NCBI GenBank assembly: GCA_964399955.1 | Contig: CAYNST010000049.1 | Coordinates: 1-23,541 of the forward strand | Source: CAYNST01 sp964399955 | Lineage (GTDB): Bacteria; Pseudomonadota; Gammaproteobacteria; Pseudomonadales; Cellvibrionaceae | Direction of reading: 5' to 3' | DNA: 23,541 bases | Shown: positions 7,301-15,355 of the stretch, in pieces | How positions within the stretch are numbered: the first letter of the stretch is position 1 | How the letters are laid out: every line of letters starts with the position of its first letter | Made by a program: the position numbers and the translations under genes | Notes under the pieces: generated by a model | Told to the model about the DNA's origin: nothing | The model's database searches: none | The model's input: the letters and a program-made list of their open reading frames with translations, nothing else

Positions 7301-7987
7301 ATGCCCTTTGTTTTGCAATGCAAGAACCTGGTAAAAAACTATCAACAGGGGCCGCAGACCCTGCGCATCATCCAGGGGCTGCAGTTGGAGGTGTCTGCCG
7401 GTGAGCGCATCGCCATCGTGGGAGCATCCGGCTCGGGTAAATCCACACTGCTCAACCTGCTGGGGGGGCTGGACAAACCGGACCAAGGAGAAGTGCGGCT
7501 GTTGGGACAGGACTTTTCTGCGCTGTCGGACAACCAACGCGGACGTCTGCGCAACCAGCACCTGGGCTTTGTGTACCAGTTTCATCACCTGTTGGGCGAG
7601 TTTTCGGCCCTGGAAAACGTCGCCATGCCCCTGCGCATCGGCGGCACCCAGGCGGGCCAGGCCCTGGCCCGCGCCCAGGCGCTGCTGGAAAGGGTAGGGC
7701 TGGGTGCCAGGGCCCAACACAAGCCCGCCGAATTGTCCGGCGGTGAGCGGCAGCGGGTGGCAATTGCGCGGGCGCTGGCCAATGAACCCGACTGCGTGCT
7801 GATGGACGAGCCCACCGGCAACCTCGACAGCGGCAATGCGGCGGCCATACAAGGGCTGATGCAGGAGTTGAGCCAAAGCATCGACACCGCGTTCATCGTG
7901 GTAACCCACGACCCGGTTTTTGCCGCTACCATGGATGCCATACTGGAGTTGCGCGACGGCGTACTGGAACGGGTTGAGCAGGCGTGA
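7301..7987 (+). CDS. lolD: Lipoprotein-releasing ABC transporter ATP-binding protein
   Basis: ATPase of the LolCDE complex, working as a dimer on the cytoplasmic face of the two permeases. Visible motifs are Walker A GASGSGKS (residues 41-48), the Q-loop stretch FVYQFHHLLGEFSALENVAMPL, typical of LolD, the signature LSGGERQRVAIARAL (from 145), Walker B VLMDEPTGNLD (Asp169, Glu170) and the H-loop VVTHD. It is 228 aa, the usual length. GAGG lies shortly before the ATG. The gene sits 17 bp after lolC, and its stop shares a base with the start of lolE (TGATG), indicating coupled translation. Confidence 0.96.
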   Translation: MPFVLQCKNLVKNYQQGPQTLRIIQGLQLEVSAGERIAIVGASGSGKSTLLNLLGGLDKPDQGEVRLLGQDFSALSDNQRGRLRNQHLGFVYQFHHLLGEFSALENVAMPLRIGGTQAGQALARAQALLERVGLGARAQHKPAELSGGERQRVAIARALANEPDCVLMDEPTGNLDSGNAAAIQGLMQELSQSIDTAFIVVTHDPVFAATMDAILELRDGVLERVEQA

Positions 7988-9213
7988 TGAATGTTTTCAG
8001 TTACATAGGTCTGCGCTATACCGGTACCCGCAACAGTAACCAGTTGGTCGCTTTCCTGTCGCGCATCTCCATTCTGGGGCTGATTGTGGGGGTGGGTCTG
8101 TTGCTGGCCGTGCTCTCTATCATGAACGGCTTCGACCGGGAGCTGCGGCTGAAGATACTGGGACTGGTGCCACAGGCGGCCATTTATCAACGGGCCGGGG
8201 TCGACGACTGGCCCGCTCTGCAACAGATGCTGGAGGCCCAGCCGGGGGTGCAGGCTGCCGCACCTTTTGTGCAGGTGAATGCGCTGGTTGTGGTGCGCCA
8301 AACCGCAGAGCCGGTCCTGCTGTTTGGCATAGACCCGGAGCAAGAGATGCGCGTGTCCCGCATTCAGGAGTTTTTGCCTGCGGGTGTGCTCAGCGCCATG
8401 CTGCCGGAGGCGCACGGACTGGTGCTGGGGGCGGGCATAGCGCAAAAAATTGGCGCAGTCGAGGGCGGCGAGGTGATGATGGTGGCGCCTAATTCCAGCC
8501 AGGGGGCGGCGCCGAAAGTGCAGTACTTCAAGGTGTTGCGCATTCTGCAAACCGACACGGAACTGGACAACGCCCTGGCAATAACTGATCTTGCCTCGGC
8601 CGCCGCACTCACCGCTACGCCGCAGGCTGTGTCAGGGATGCGGCTGCGGGTGGCCGACCTGTTTCAGGCCCGCACTACCGCCTGGCAGGCCCTGAACCGT
8701 TTGGGCCCGGGTTATTACGGTACCAGTTGGGTGAACACCCATGGCAATCTGTATCATGCCATCCAGATGTCCAAACGCTTGGTCGCCTTGCTGATGTCGC
8801 TGATCGTCGCAATTGCCGCCTTCAACGTGATCTCCACCCTGATCATGGTTGTGGTGGAAAAGCAGGGGGACATTGCCATTTTGCGCACTCTGGGGGCCAC
8901 GACCGGCGACATCATGCGCATTTTCATCGTGCAGGGCTGCACCATTGGCCTGATTGGCACATCACTGGGTGTGCTGTTTGGGTTGTCGCTGTCACTGGTG
9001 GTGGAAGATGTGGTGCGGGTGGTGGAGTCTGTGTTTCGGGTGCAATTCTTGAAATCCGATGTCTACCCACTGACTTACCTCCCAACCGAGGTGCTCTGGT
9101 CCGACCTGTTGCTGGTGACCGGCACATCTTTGGCCATGAGCTTCCTGGCCACGCTTTACCCGGCCTGGCGGGCCAGCCAGGTGCAGCCTGCTGAGGCCTT
9201 GCGCTATGAATAA
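7987..9213 (+). CDS. lolE: Lipoprotein-releasing ABC transporter permease, LolC/LolE family (third of operon)
   Basis: Second permease of the LolCDE complex, with the same build as the first: a helix near residues 22-48, a periplasmic domain, and three C-terminal helices. Motifs include LSIMNGFDREL, IAAFNVISTLIMVVVEKQGD and ASQVQPAEALRYE at the C-terminus. The start chosen is ATG 7987, which overlaps the lolD stop by one base; the GTG three bases earlier is an alternative. It is called lolE by position. ILGLVPQAAI after the first helix and VVEKQGDIAIL resemble E. coli LolC more than LolE, so the assignment of the LolA-binding subunit is open. The stop is only 3 bp from the convergent DUF2062 gene. 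Confidence 0.9.
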   Translation: MNVFSYIGLRYTGTRNSNQLVAFLSRISILGLIVGVGLLLAVLSIMNGFDRELRLKILGLVPQAAIYQRAGVDDWPALQQMLEAQPGVQAAAPFVQVNALVVVRQTAEPVLLFGIDPEQEMRVSRIQEFLPAGVLSAMLPEAHGLVLGAGIAQKIGAVEGGEVMMVAPNSSQGAAPKVQYFKVLRILQTDTELDNALAITDLASAAALTATPQAVSGMRLRVADLFQARTTAWQALNRLGPGYYGTSWVNTHGNLYHAIQMSKRLVALLMSLIVAIAAFNVISTLIMVVVEKQGDIAILRTLGATTGDIMRIFIVQGCTIGLIGTSLGVLFGLSLSLVVEDVVRVVESVFRVQFLKSDVYPLTYLPTEVLWSDLLLVTGTSLAMSFLATLYPAWRASQVQPAEALRYE

Positions 9214-9216
9214 CCG

Positions 9217-9747
9217 TTAACCGGCGCGCAGACTGGCGCGCAGCACGCGCCTCTGCTGCCAGCGTTTCACCACGTGCCAGCGCCAGAGCAAATTGATCAT
9301 CAACGCGCCGAGGCTGCCAAAGGTAATGCCCATGGTCAGACAGCCCAACAACATTGGCCTCCAGACCCGAGGCATGGTGGTGACAAACCAGTCCCAACTG
9401 GGTTCAAATGCAAAGGGCGCGGCATCAATGCCCAGCATCCACACCCCCAGGCGATAGGCCGCTACGGCAATGACCGGGAAGGTGAAAGGGTTGCTGATGC
9501 AGGTCAGCGCAGCCGACAGGGGCAGGTTGCAACGCAAGATGATGGCGGCAATGGCCGACATCAGAAACTGCCCGGGCGAGGGCACAAAGGCTATGAAGAT
9601 GCCTACAAAAAAAGCCAGCGTCACCGACCGGCGGTTGAGGTGGAACAAATTGGGGTCGCGCAGCAGAGTGCCCAAAAACCTCAGACTGCGGGAGCTGCAG
9701 AGTTTTTCCGGGTCGGGTGACCAACGCTTTAGCAGCCTACGAGGCAT
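9217..9747 (-). CDS. DUF2062 family inner-membrane protein
   Basis: The product is 176 aa, with a basic N-terminus (MPRRLLKRW) and three to four hydrophobic segments: about residues 42-58 (FFVGIFIAFVPSPGQ), 62-76, 88-105 and 130-154. The motif FIAFVPSPGQFLMSAIAA followed by SNPFTFPVI is the hallmark of DUF2062. The biochemical role is not established. The gene converges on lolE with a 3 bp gap and no terminator-like sequence between. It diverges from comEC across a 203 bp regulatory region. The same position between lolE and comEC is seen in Pseudomonas. Confidence 0.88.
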   Translation of the reverse strand: MPRRLLKRWSPDPEKLCSSRSLRFLGTLLRDPNLFHLNRRSVTLAFFVGIFIAFVPSPGQFLMSAIAAIILRCNLPLSAALTCISNPFTFPVIAVAAYRLGVWMLGIDAAPFAFEPSWDWFVTTMPRVWRPMLLGCLTMGITFGSLGALMINLLWRWHVVKRWQQRRVLRASLRAG

Positions 9748-9832
9748 CTACGACTCTGTTCATCTATAAAAAGGATCCGCTATTATGCCGATTCTGGCGT
9801 GTGAAGACAGTGTTTGCGCAAGCTGCAGGCGG

Positions 9833-9863
9833 TTGATCAGAGATTGATCATGTCTTTAAGACA
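9833..9863. promoter_or_regulatory. Operator-like motif cluster upstream of comEC
   Basis: Two direct copies of TTGATCA (9833-9839 and 9844-9850) repeat with an 11 bp period, about one helical turn. They are followed at once by the perfect inverted repeat TGTCTT-T-AAGACA (9851-9863). The sites lie in the divergent region between the DUF2062 gene and comEC. This arrangement fits a site for dimeric regulators bound on one face of the DNA. No known regulator is recognised. Confidence 0.45.
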
Positions 9864-9871
9864 GCTTAGCG

Positions 9872-9887
9872 CAGCAAACGTTTGCTG
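9872..9887. promoter_or_regulatory. 16-bp perfect palindrome resembling a LacI/PurR-family operator
   Basis: CAGCAAACGTTTGCTG is a perfect 16-base palindrome with the central GCAAACGTTTGC core that characterises PurR-type operators of the LacI/GalR family. It lies 64 bp before the GTG start of comEC and 125 bp before the divergent DUF2062 gene. The regulator itself is not in the window. It could also act as a short hairpin in the leader RNA. Confidence 0.55.
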
Positions 9888-9950
9888 GTGGCAAGCACGC
9901 TAACGGACCCCACTGTTACGGTGGCAGACTAACGAAGCAGGGAGTGCTTT

Positions 9951-12260
9951 GTGCCATACATCTTCCTACCCCCTCTGGGCGCAGGCCTGGTCTTTTTATA
10001 TCCGTCCCTGATCCACGTTTGGATGCCCCTCAGCCTGGCGCTTGTCAGTTTGTTGTTGCATTGGCGCTGCCGCACGCTTGCGGCCTTGTGGCTGGCCCTG
10101 CTGCTGTTGGGCGCGGCTTACAGCAGTTGGCAATTGCAGCGGGTGGTGAACAGTCAGATCGCCGAGGCGCATGAAGGCATCAGCTACTCGGCTGTGCTGC
10201 GGGTGGAGTCCATTCCGGAGCGGCGCGACCACGCCAGCCGCTTCCTGGGGAAAGTCCTGGAGCTGTCTTGCGAGGCCGGCGACCCTTGCCCAGATCTGGC
10301 GGGGCAATTGCTGCGGGTAAGCTGGTTTCGGCCGCAGCAGACGATCAATGCGGGAGAGCTTTGGCAGCTTGAACTGCGGCTGAAGCGCCCGCGCGGGTTG
10401 GTCAATCCAGGTGGTTTCGACTATCAGGCCTGGCTTTTGAGCCAGAGCATCGTTGCCAGTGCATCGGTCAGAGGCCGGCCGGTCTTGATGGGGCAAAGCC
10501 AAAATCTGGCCGCTGTGCGCGCCGACCTCAAACAGGACCTGTTGCAAACGGGACCTGCGTTGGACTTTGAGCGCTATTTTTCCGCACTGCTGGTAGGCGA
10601 CAAAAGCGGCCTTTCAGCCGACGATTGGCACCTGCTGCAGCGGACCGGTACCGTGCATCTGATGGCAATCTCGGGATTGCACATTGGTTTGGTGGCCGCA
10701 TGGGGTTACGCCCTGGGTGCTGTGATAAAGCGTCTTGCTCTGGCGCCGGCATTGCGGCGCTATGCTCGCGGTCTGTTCTTCATGCCCTGTCTGCTGTCGG
10801 TGGCAGCTGCTGCCGGTTACGCCGCGCTGGCAGGCTTTGCGCTGCCTACGGTGCGGGCTTTGATAGCCTGTGTCTGCATCAACCTGGCGCTTGCGGCCGG
10901 GGTTCGCCTGAGTGCTGTGACCGTGGTGGGAGTGTGCCTGCTGGCGGTCGTTGTGATCCAGCCACTGGCGTGGATCAGCAGCGGGTTCTGGCTGTCATTC
11001 CTGGCGGTGGTCACCCTGGTGCTGACCTTGCGTGGCCGGCAACATGGCAAGTTCAAGGGGCTGCTCAAAGCTCAGGCGGTGCTGGCGCTGGCGCTGTTTC
11101 TGCCCCTGCTTGCCCTGGGCCAGCCGGTCAGTTTGGTGGGGCCGCTGGCCAACCTGCTGGTGGTGCCGGTGGTGTCTTTGCTGGTCATTCCCCTGCTGTT
11201 TGTTGCCGCGCTGTCAAAGACTTTGACCCTGGGGCTGGAGTCCACCTTGCTGGCGGCTGCGGATGCGGTCTTTGCGCTGGTGTACAAACTGCTGGAGTGG
11301 CTGGCTGCGGGGCGTCAGGCGGTATGGTGGCCGTCGTCAGAGCTCACCTGGGTCAGCTACGGTGTGGCTGTTGCAGCCACGTTGCTGCTGCTGAGCCCCG
11401 CCGGCCTGCGCCTGCGCTCATTAGGCGTGCTGCTTCTCGTCGCGGTACTCTTTGCCTATCATCCCACTAAACCACCGGTGCGGCTGAGTGTGCTGGATGT
11501 GGGGCAAGGGTTGGCGGCGGTGTTGGAGACGCCCGAGGCAACCTGGGTCTACGATGCCGGCCCCCGGTTTTCAGACTCGTTTGACGCCGGCAGCCAGTTG
11601 GTTGCGCCCTATCTGGCGCGGCGGGGCATCCACCGTCTGTCGTTGATGCTAAGCCACAACGACCTTGATCACAGCGGTGGCGCCCTGGGTTTGGCGAGTC
11701 GGATGACGATAGACAAACTGCTGTACGGTGAGCCGGTAGAGGTGAGCGCCGCCCGCTCGTCTGCCTGTCTGCGCGGACAAACGTGGCAGGAAGGGCCGGT
11801 GAATTATGCAGTGCTGTGGCCGGAGCGTCCGGACCGGGAAGGCAATAACAGCTCCTGTGTGCTGTTGGTGCAGTTTGAGCACGCAGAGCAGACAGTACGT
11901 TTGCTATTTACCGGCGATATCGACCGCTCGGTGGAGCGTCTCCTGCTGGCCGACCTGCCCCAGGTAGACGTACTGATTGCTGCCCACCACGGCAGTGGCA
12001 GCTCCTCTAGCCTGGCGTTCGTCAATCGGGTCAAGCCTCGCTGGGTGATTTTCAGCAGCGGTCACAACAACCGCTTTGGCCACCCGGCAGAGCAAGTAAT
12101 TGCTCGGTACGACCAGGCGGGTTCGACTATGCTTAACACGGCAAAAGATGGGGCGGTGATCTTCTCCTGGTTTGACGCATCGCCGGTGCAAATAGAGCTC
12201 ACCCGCAGAGACCGGCGCAAGCCTTGGTTCACAAGCCCTGCCGCACCTTCAAAAAAATAG
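9951..12260 (+). CDS. comEC: DNA internalization competence protein ComEC/Rec2
   Basis: Polytopic inner-membrane channel for uptake of single-stranded DNA in natural transformation. The 769 aa product has an N-terminal membrane segment and DUF4131-type soluble domain, the competence domain beginning with MAISGLHIGLVA (residue 238) and running through many helices to about residue 510, and a C-terminal metallo-beta-lactamase-like domain. The latter has DVGQGLAAVLE, the metal motif LSHNDLDHSGG (His569, Asp573, His574), LLFTGDID and AAHHGSGSSSS. Metal ligands look intact, so nuclease-type activity is possible. The start is GTG 9951 with AGGGAG six bases upstream. Other competence genes are not in the window. 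Confidence 0.95.
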   Translation: MPYIFLPPLGAGLVFLYPSLIHVWMPLSLALVSLLLHWRCRTLAALWLALLLLGAAYSSWQLQRVVNSQIAEAHEGISYSAVLRVESIPERRDHASRFLGKVLELSCEAGDPCPDLAGQLLRVSWFRPQQTINAGELWQLELRLKRPRGLVNPGGFDYQAWLLSQSIVASASVRGRPVLMGQSQNLAAVRADLKQDLLQTGPALDFERYFSALLVGDKSGLSADDWHLLQRTGTVHLMAISGLHIGLVAAWGYALGAVIKRLALAPALRRYARGLFFMPCLLSVAAAAGYAALAGFALPTVRALIACVCINLALAAGVRLSAVTVVGVCLLAVVVIQPLAWISSGFWLSFLAVVTLVLTLRGRQHGKFKGLLKAQAVLALALFLPLLALGQPVSLVGPLANLLVVPVVSLLVIPLLFVAALSKTLTLGLESTLLAAADAVFALVYKLLEWLAAGRQAVWWPSSELTWVSYGVAVAATLLLLSPAGLRLRSLGVLLLVAVLFAYHPTKPPVRLSVLDVGQGLAAVLETPEATWVYDAGPRFSDSFDAGSQLVAPYLARRGIHRLSLMLSHNDLDHSGGALGLASRMTIDKLLYGEPVEVSAARSSACLRGQTWQEGPVNYAVLWPERPDREGNNSSCVLLVQFEHAEQTVRLLFTGDIDRSVERLLLADLPQVDVLIAAHHGSGSSSSLAFVNRVKPRWVIFSSGHNNRFGHPAEQVIARYDQAGSTMLNTAKDGAVIFSWFDASPVQIELTRRDRRKPWFTSPAAPSKK

Positions 12261-12330
12261 GTATGATACGCCACCGTAACCAGTCAGCTTAAGCCCGAAT
12301 GTGCCCATAGCTGCGTTAAAGAATGGTTTT

Positions 12331-12344
12331 TTTACACGTGTAAA
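12331..12344. promoter_or_regulatory. 14-bp perfect palindrome upstream of exbB
   Basis: TTTACACGTGTAAA is a perfect palindrome in the 189 bp between comEC and exbB, following a run of T. It could be an operator for a dimeric regulator. It is the reverse arrangement of a TyrR box (TGTAAA-N6-TTTACA) and does not resemble a Fur box, although ExbBD systems are often iron-regulated. No matching -10 element was found at the right distance. Confidence 0.45.
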
Positions 12345-12449
12345 CCCGCATTTTTCGCCTTGCGCTGCACAAATTCGGACGCAATCTGAACAGGCACGGG
12401 TTGAGCTGAAAAGTTACACGCCACCAAAATAAGAGAGCAGGAGAAGCCG

Positions 12450-13079
12450 GTGATTGAGATAATTATGGCGGGTGGCTGGTTGATGCTGCCAATCATTCTG
12501 TGTTCTGTATTGGTCATTGCCATAACCGTAGAGCGGTTTTGGACGCTTGACCCGGGCAAGATTGCGCCGCGCAACCAGTTGGGGCAGGTCTGGAACCTTA
12601 TCCAGAACAACCAGCTTGACGGCGACCGCATCAAAGAACTCCGTCGATCGTCGCCCCTTGGGCGCATTCTGGCAGCGGGGCTCAGCAATTCCCGCCATGG
12701 GCGGGATGTGATGAAAGACAGTATCGAAGAAGCAGCCAGTCAGGTCATTCACGAGTTGGAACGCTTCCTGGCGGTTCTTAGCGTCATTGCTGCAGTGACG
12801 CCCTTGCTTGGTCTGCTGGGAACGGTCATAGGCATGATCAAAGTGTTCAACAGCATCATGCTGGAGGGCAGCGGCAACGCAGGCCTGTTGGCCGGAGGTA
12901 TCTCTCAGGCCCTGATCACCACTGCGGCAGGCTTGAGCGTAGCCATCCCGGCCATGATCAGCCATCGGTATTTCCAGCGCCGAATGGACGGCATTGTGGT
13001 CACCATGGAGCAAGAGGCCGTGAAGTTGGTGGACGCTCTGCACAGCGAACGGAAAGTGGATCTCAAAGTCAACCAGTGA
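12450..13079 (+). CDS. exbB: MotA/TolQ/ExbB proton channel family protein
   Basis: Inner-membrane subunit of a proton-driven motor that, with ExbD, powers a TonB- or Tol-type envelope machine. The 209 aa product has a helix near residues 7-26, a cytoplasmic loop, and two C-terminal helices (about 105-130 and 148-170). These carry the family stretch AAVTPLLGLLGTVIGMIKVF and GGISQALITTAAGLSVAIPAM, with the conserved Thr in the channel helices. The start is GTG 12450, set by AGGAG seven bases upstream; an in-frame ATG at 12465 is less well placed. exbD follows after 7 bp. The pair sits before lpxK, as in Pseudomonas, so a link to lipopolysaccharide or envelope traffic rather than siderophore uptake is possible. 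Confidence 0.92.
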   Translation: MIEIIMAGGWLMLPIILCSVLVIAITVERFWTLDPGKIAPRNQLGQVWNLIQNNQLDGDRIKELRRSSPLGRILAAGLSNSRHGRDVMKDSIEEAASQVIHELERFLAVLSVIAAVTPLLGLLGTVIGMIKVFNSIMLEGSGNAGLLAGGISQALITTAAGLSVAIPAMISHRYFQRRMDGIVVTMEQEAVKLVDALHSERKVDLKVNQ

Positions 13080-13086
13080 GGCGCCT

Positions 13087-13509
13087 GTGCAGTTTCGACG
13101 ACAGAAAGTAAATGAAGAAGGCATCAACCTCACGCCCCTGATCGATGTGGTTTTTCTACTGTTGATCTTTTTTATGGTGTCCACCACCTTCACCCGTGAA
13201 ACCCAGCTGCGGGTGCAGTTGCCCCAAGCCGAAGGCGATGCGCCGCCCACGGTGTCCGAGGCGGTGGAAATCACCATAGATGCCAACGGAGCCTACTCCA
13301 TCAACGGGCAGTCTTTGGCCAACTCGCGGCTGCAAACTCTGATGGCCGGAATCGAGCGCGTCAGCGATGGCAACAATCAGCTGCCGTTCATTATTACCGC
13401 CGATGCCAAGGTCCCCTATGAAGCGGTGGTCACGGCCATGGATGCGGCCGGCAGGCTGGGGTTTGTAAACCTCAGCATGACCACTGCCAGCCCGGAGACT
13501 CAGGAATAG
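13087..13509 (+). CDS. exbD: ExbD/TolR family biopolymer transport protein
   Basis: Partner of the preceding ExbB: a single transmembrane helix (about residues 17-35) with the proton-carrying aspartate Asp20 in NLTPLIDVVFLLLIFFM, followed by a periplasmic domain (about 45-140). It is 140 aa, as usual. The start is GTG 13087 with GAGG five bases upstream. Stop and next start (lpxK) are separated by 26 bp, so exbB-exbD-lpxK-kdsB look like one transcript. Confidence 0.93.
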   Translation: MQFRRQKVNEEGINLTPLIDVVFLLLIFFMVSTTFTRETQLRVQLPQAEGDAPPTVSEAVEITIDANGAYSINGQSLANSRLQTLMAGIERVSDGNNQLPFIITADAKVPYEAVVTAMDAAGRLGFVNLSMTTASPETQE

Positions 13510-13535
13510 ACGGGGGCAAACATCTGCGTGCCAGT

Positions 13536-14519
13536 GTGGAGCGCCAGTGGTACTCGCGCCCCACTTGGCTCCTGTTGCTCTCTCCGCTCAGTGCGGCCTT
13601 TGCGGTCACCGCTGCGGCGCGGCGCCTGCTGCTGCAGTCTACCCGCCAGAAACTTGCGGTTCCCGTGGTGGTGGTGGGCAACATCAGTGTGGGCGGCACC
13701 GGCAAGACACCGTTCATCATTGCCTTGGCCAGGCATTTGCAATCCGCCGGTCTGCGACCGGGGATTATTGCGCGCGGCTACGGCGTCAAATTGCAGCACA
13801 GCCTGCTGCTGGAGCCTCACCACAAGGCCGCAGACGTTGGCGATGAACCTTTGCTGATAGCTCGCTCCACCGGCTGCGACATGGCCGTGGGGCCGGATAG
13901 GGTAGAGTCCGCGCGTTTGTTGACTGATCAACGAGGCTGCAACCTCATTTTGAGCGACGACGGTCTGCAGCATTACCGCTTGGCACGGGACGTTGAGATT
14001 GCGGTGATAGACAGCAAGCGTGGCTTGGGCAATGGCTGGCGCTTACCTGTGGGGCCTTTGCGGGAGAAAGCCGGCCGCCTGGCGGAGGTGGACTGGATTA
14101 TTGTTCACGGGGACAAAACCCACAGCCATTACGTGGCGCCCAAGCGCGTCGTGCCCATGCACCTGCAGGCGGTTGCCTGGCAGAACGTCAAAACCGGCGA
14201 GACGCGCCCGCTTGGTGCACTGGACATTGCCGGTGCCGTGGCCATTGCCGGCATTGGCAATCCGCAGCGGTTTTTCGACTCCCTGGCCGGCTTGGGCAGC
14301 CTTGCGGAAACCCGCGCCTTTGCCGATCATCAGGCCTACCAACGCGCAGATTTTGCCTTTGCCGAGGGTAAAACTCTGCTAATGACCTGCAAAGACGCGG
14401 TCAAATGCCAGGATTTTGCGCAGGACAACTGGTGGGCCCTGTCGGTAGAGGCCGTTCTGCCCGGCAGTTTTCTGAATTACCTCAAGCAACAACTGATATC
14501 CCGATGCCCTCACCTATGA
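13536..14519 (+). CDS. lpxK: Tetraacyldisaccharide 4'-kinase
   Basis: Adds the 4'-phosphate to the tetraacyldisaccharide-1-phosphate intermediate, giving lipid IVA in lipid A synthesis, at the inner membrane. It has an N-terminal hydrophobic segment (WLLLLSPLSAAFAV), the P-loop GNISVGGTGKTP (from residue 48), and LILSDDGLQHYRLARD with the family's DDGxQ signature. The 327 aa length is typical. GTG 13536 is chosen from alignment of ERQWYSRPTWLL to family N-termini. The nearest purine-rich stretch (CGGGGGC) is too far upstream to decide it, so the start is uncertain by up to about ten codons. The 3' end overlaps kdsB. Confidence 0.93.
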   Translation: MERQWYSRPTWLLLLSPLSAAFAVTAAARRLLLQSTRQKLAVPVVVVGNISVGGTGKTPFIIALARHLQSAGLRPGIIARGYGVKLQHSLLLEPHHKAADVGDEPLLIARSTGCDMAVGPDRVESARLLTDQRGCNLILSDDGLQHYRLARDVEIAVIDSKRGLGNGWRLPVGPLREKAGRLAEVDWIIVHGDKTHSHYVAPKRVVPMHLQAVAWQNVKTGETRPLGALDIAGAVAIAGIGNPQRFFDSLAGLGSLAETRAFADHQAYQRADFAFAEGKTLLMTCKDAVKCQDFAQDNWWALSVEAVLPGSFLNYLKQQLISRCPHL

Positions 14520-15277
14520 TTTTTCACGTTGTCATTCCCGCGCGTTTTGCCTCTTCTCGCCTGCCCGGCAAGCCGCTTCTGGATCTGGCCGGCCAGTCGA
14601 TGATCCAGCGGGTGTACCGCTCGGCAAGCCGCAGCAAAGCGCAAACGGTTACCGTGGCCACCGATGACCAACGTATTTATGATGCGGTGGTGGCCTTTGG
14701 CGGCACCGCCTGCATGACCAGCGACCAGCACGAGTCCGGCACCGACCGCCTGCAGGAGGTTGCGGCAAAGCGCGGTTGGGCGGACCACGATCTGGTGGTG
14801 AATGTTCAGGGGGACGAACCCTTGATTCCCGCAGAGGTCATCAATCAGGTGGCCGTCAATCTTGCGTGTCATTCGGCAGCCAGTGCCGCCACTTTAAGCG
14901 AACCCCTGGCCGATGTAGCCCAGTGTTTTGACCCCAACGTGGTGAAGGTGGTCAGCGACAGCCAAAATATGGCGTTGTATTTTTCCCGCGCCGCCATCCC
15001 CTGGCTGCGCGGTTCCTTTGACGCACAGCAGCCCCAGCTACCCAGAGACCAACTGGCCCAGCGGCACATAGGGCTGTATGCCTATCGTGTGGCCCTGTTG
15101 CATGAGTTTGTACAATGGCCGGTCGCAGCGCTGGAGGCGGCGGAAAAACTGGAACAATTGCGGATATTGGCCAACGGCCGCCGCATTCATGTGGCACCTG
15201 CCTGTGTGCCCGTGCCGGGCGGTGTGGACACGCCCGCCGATCTGGAGCGGTTGCGGGTGCAACTGGCGGCGGTGTAA
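14504..15277 (+). CDS. kdsB: 3-deoxy-manno-octulosonate cytidylyltransferase
   Basis: Activates Kdo as CMP-Kdo for transfer to lipid IVA in lipopolysaccharide core synthesis; cytoplasmic. Motifs are VVIPARFASSRLPGKPL at the N-terminus, TVATDDQRIYDAV, SGTDRLQEVA, VNVQGDEPLIP (metal-binding) and HIGLYAYRVALL. ATG 14504 gives 257 aa and overlaps lpxK by 16 bp. The alternative ATG 14516 would overlap the lpxK stop as ATGA and give 253 aa; neither has a clear ribosome site. In many relatives a Trm112/YcaR gene lies between lpxK and kdsB; here there is no room for it. Confidence 0.95.
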   Translation: MPSPMIFHVVIPARFASSRLPGKPLLDLAGQSMIQRVYRSASRSKAQTVTVATDDQRIYDAVVAFGGTACMTSDQHESGTDRLQEVAAKRGWADHDLVVNVQGDEPLIPAEVINQVAVNLACHSAASAATLSEPLADVAQCFDPNVVKVVSDSQNMALYFSRAAIPWLRGSFDAQQPQLPRDQLAQRHIGLYAYRVALLHEFVQWPVAALEAAEKLEQLRILANGRRIHVAPACVPVPGGVDTPADLERLRVQLAAV

Positions 15278-15355
15278 ACCGTCCAAGCTCTGCTGGCTAT
15301 CAATGCACCCATTGCCGTACACCAGGCGGCTTTCGGTGAATACAAAAGGGTCGTA

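Noticed and set aside
10625..11470. 281-codon frame inside comEC
   Set aside because: A +2 shadow of comEC with Ala/Gly/Cys-rich composition and no ribosome site.
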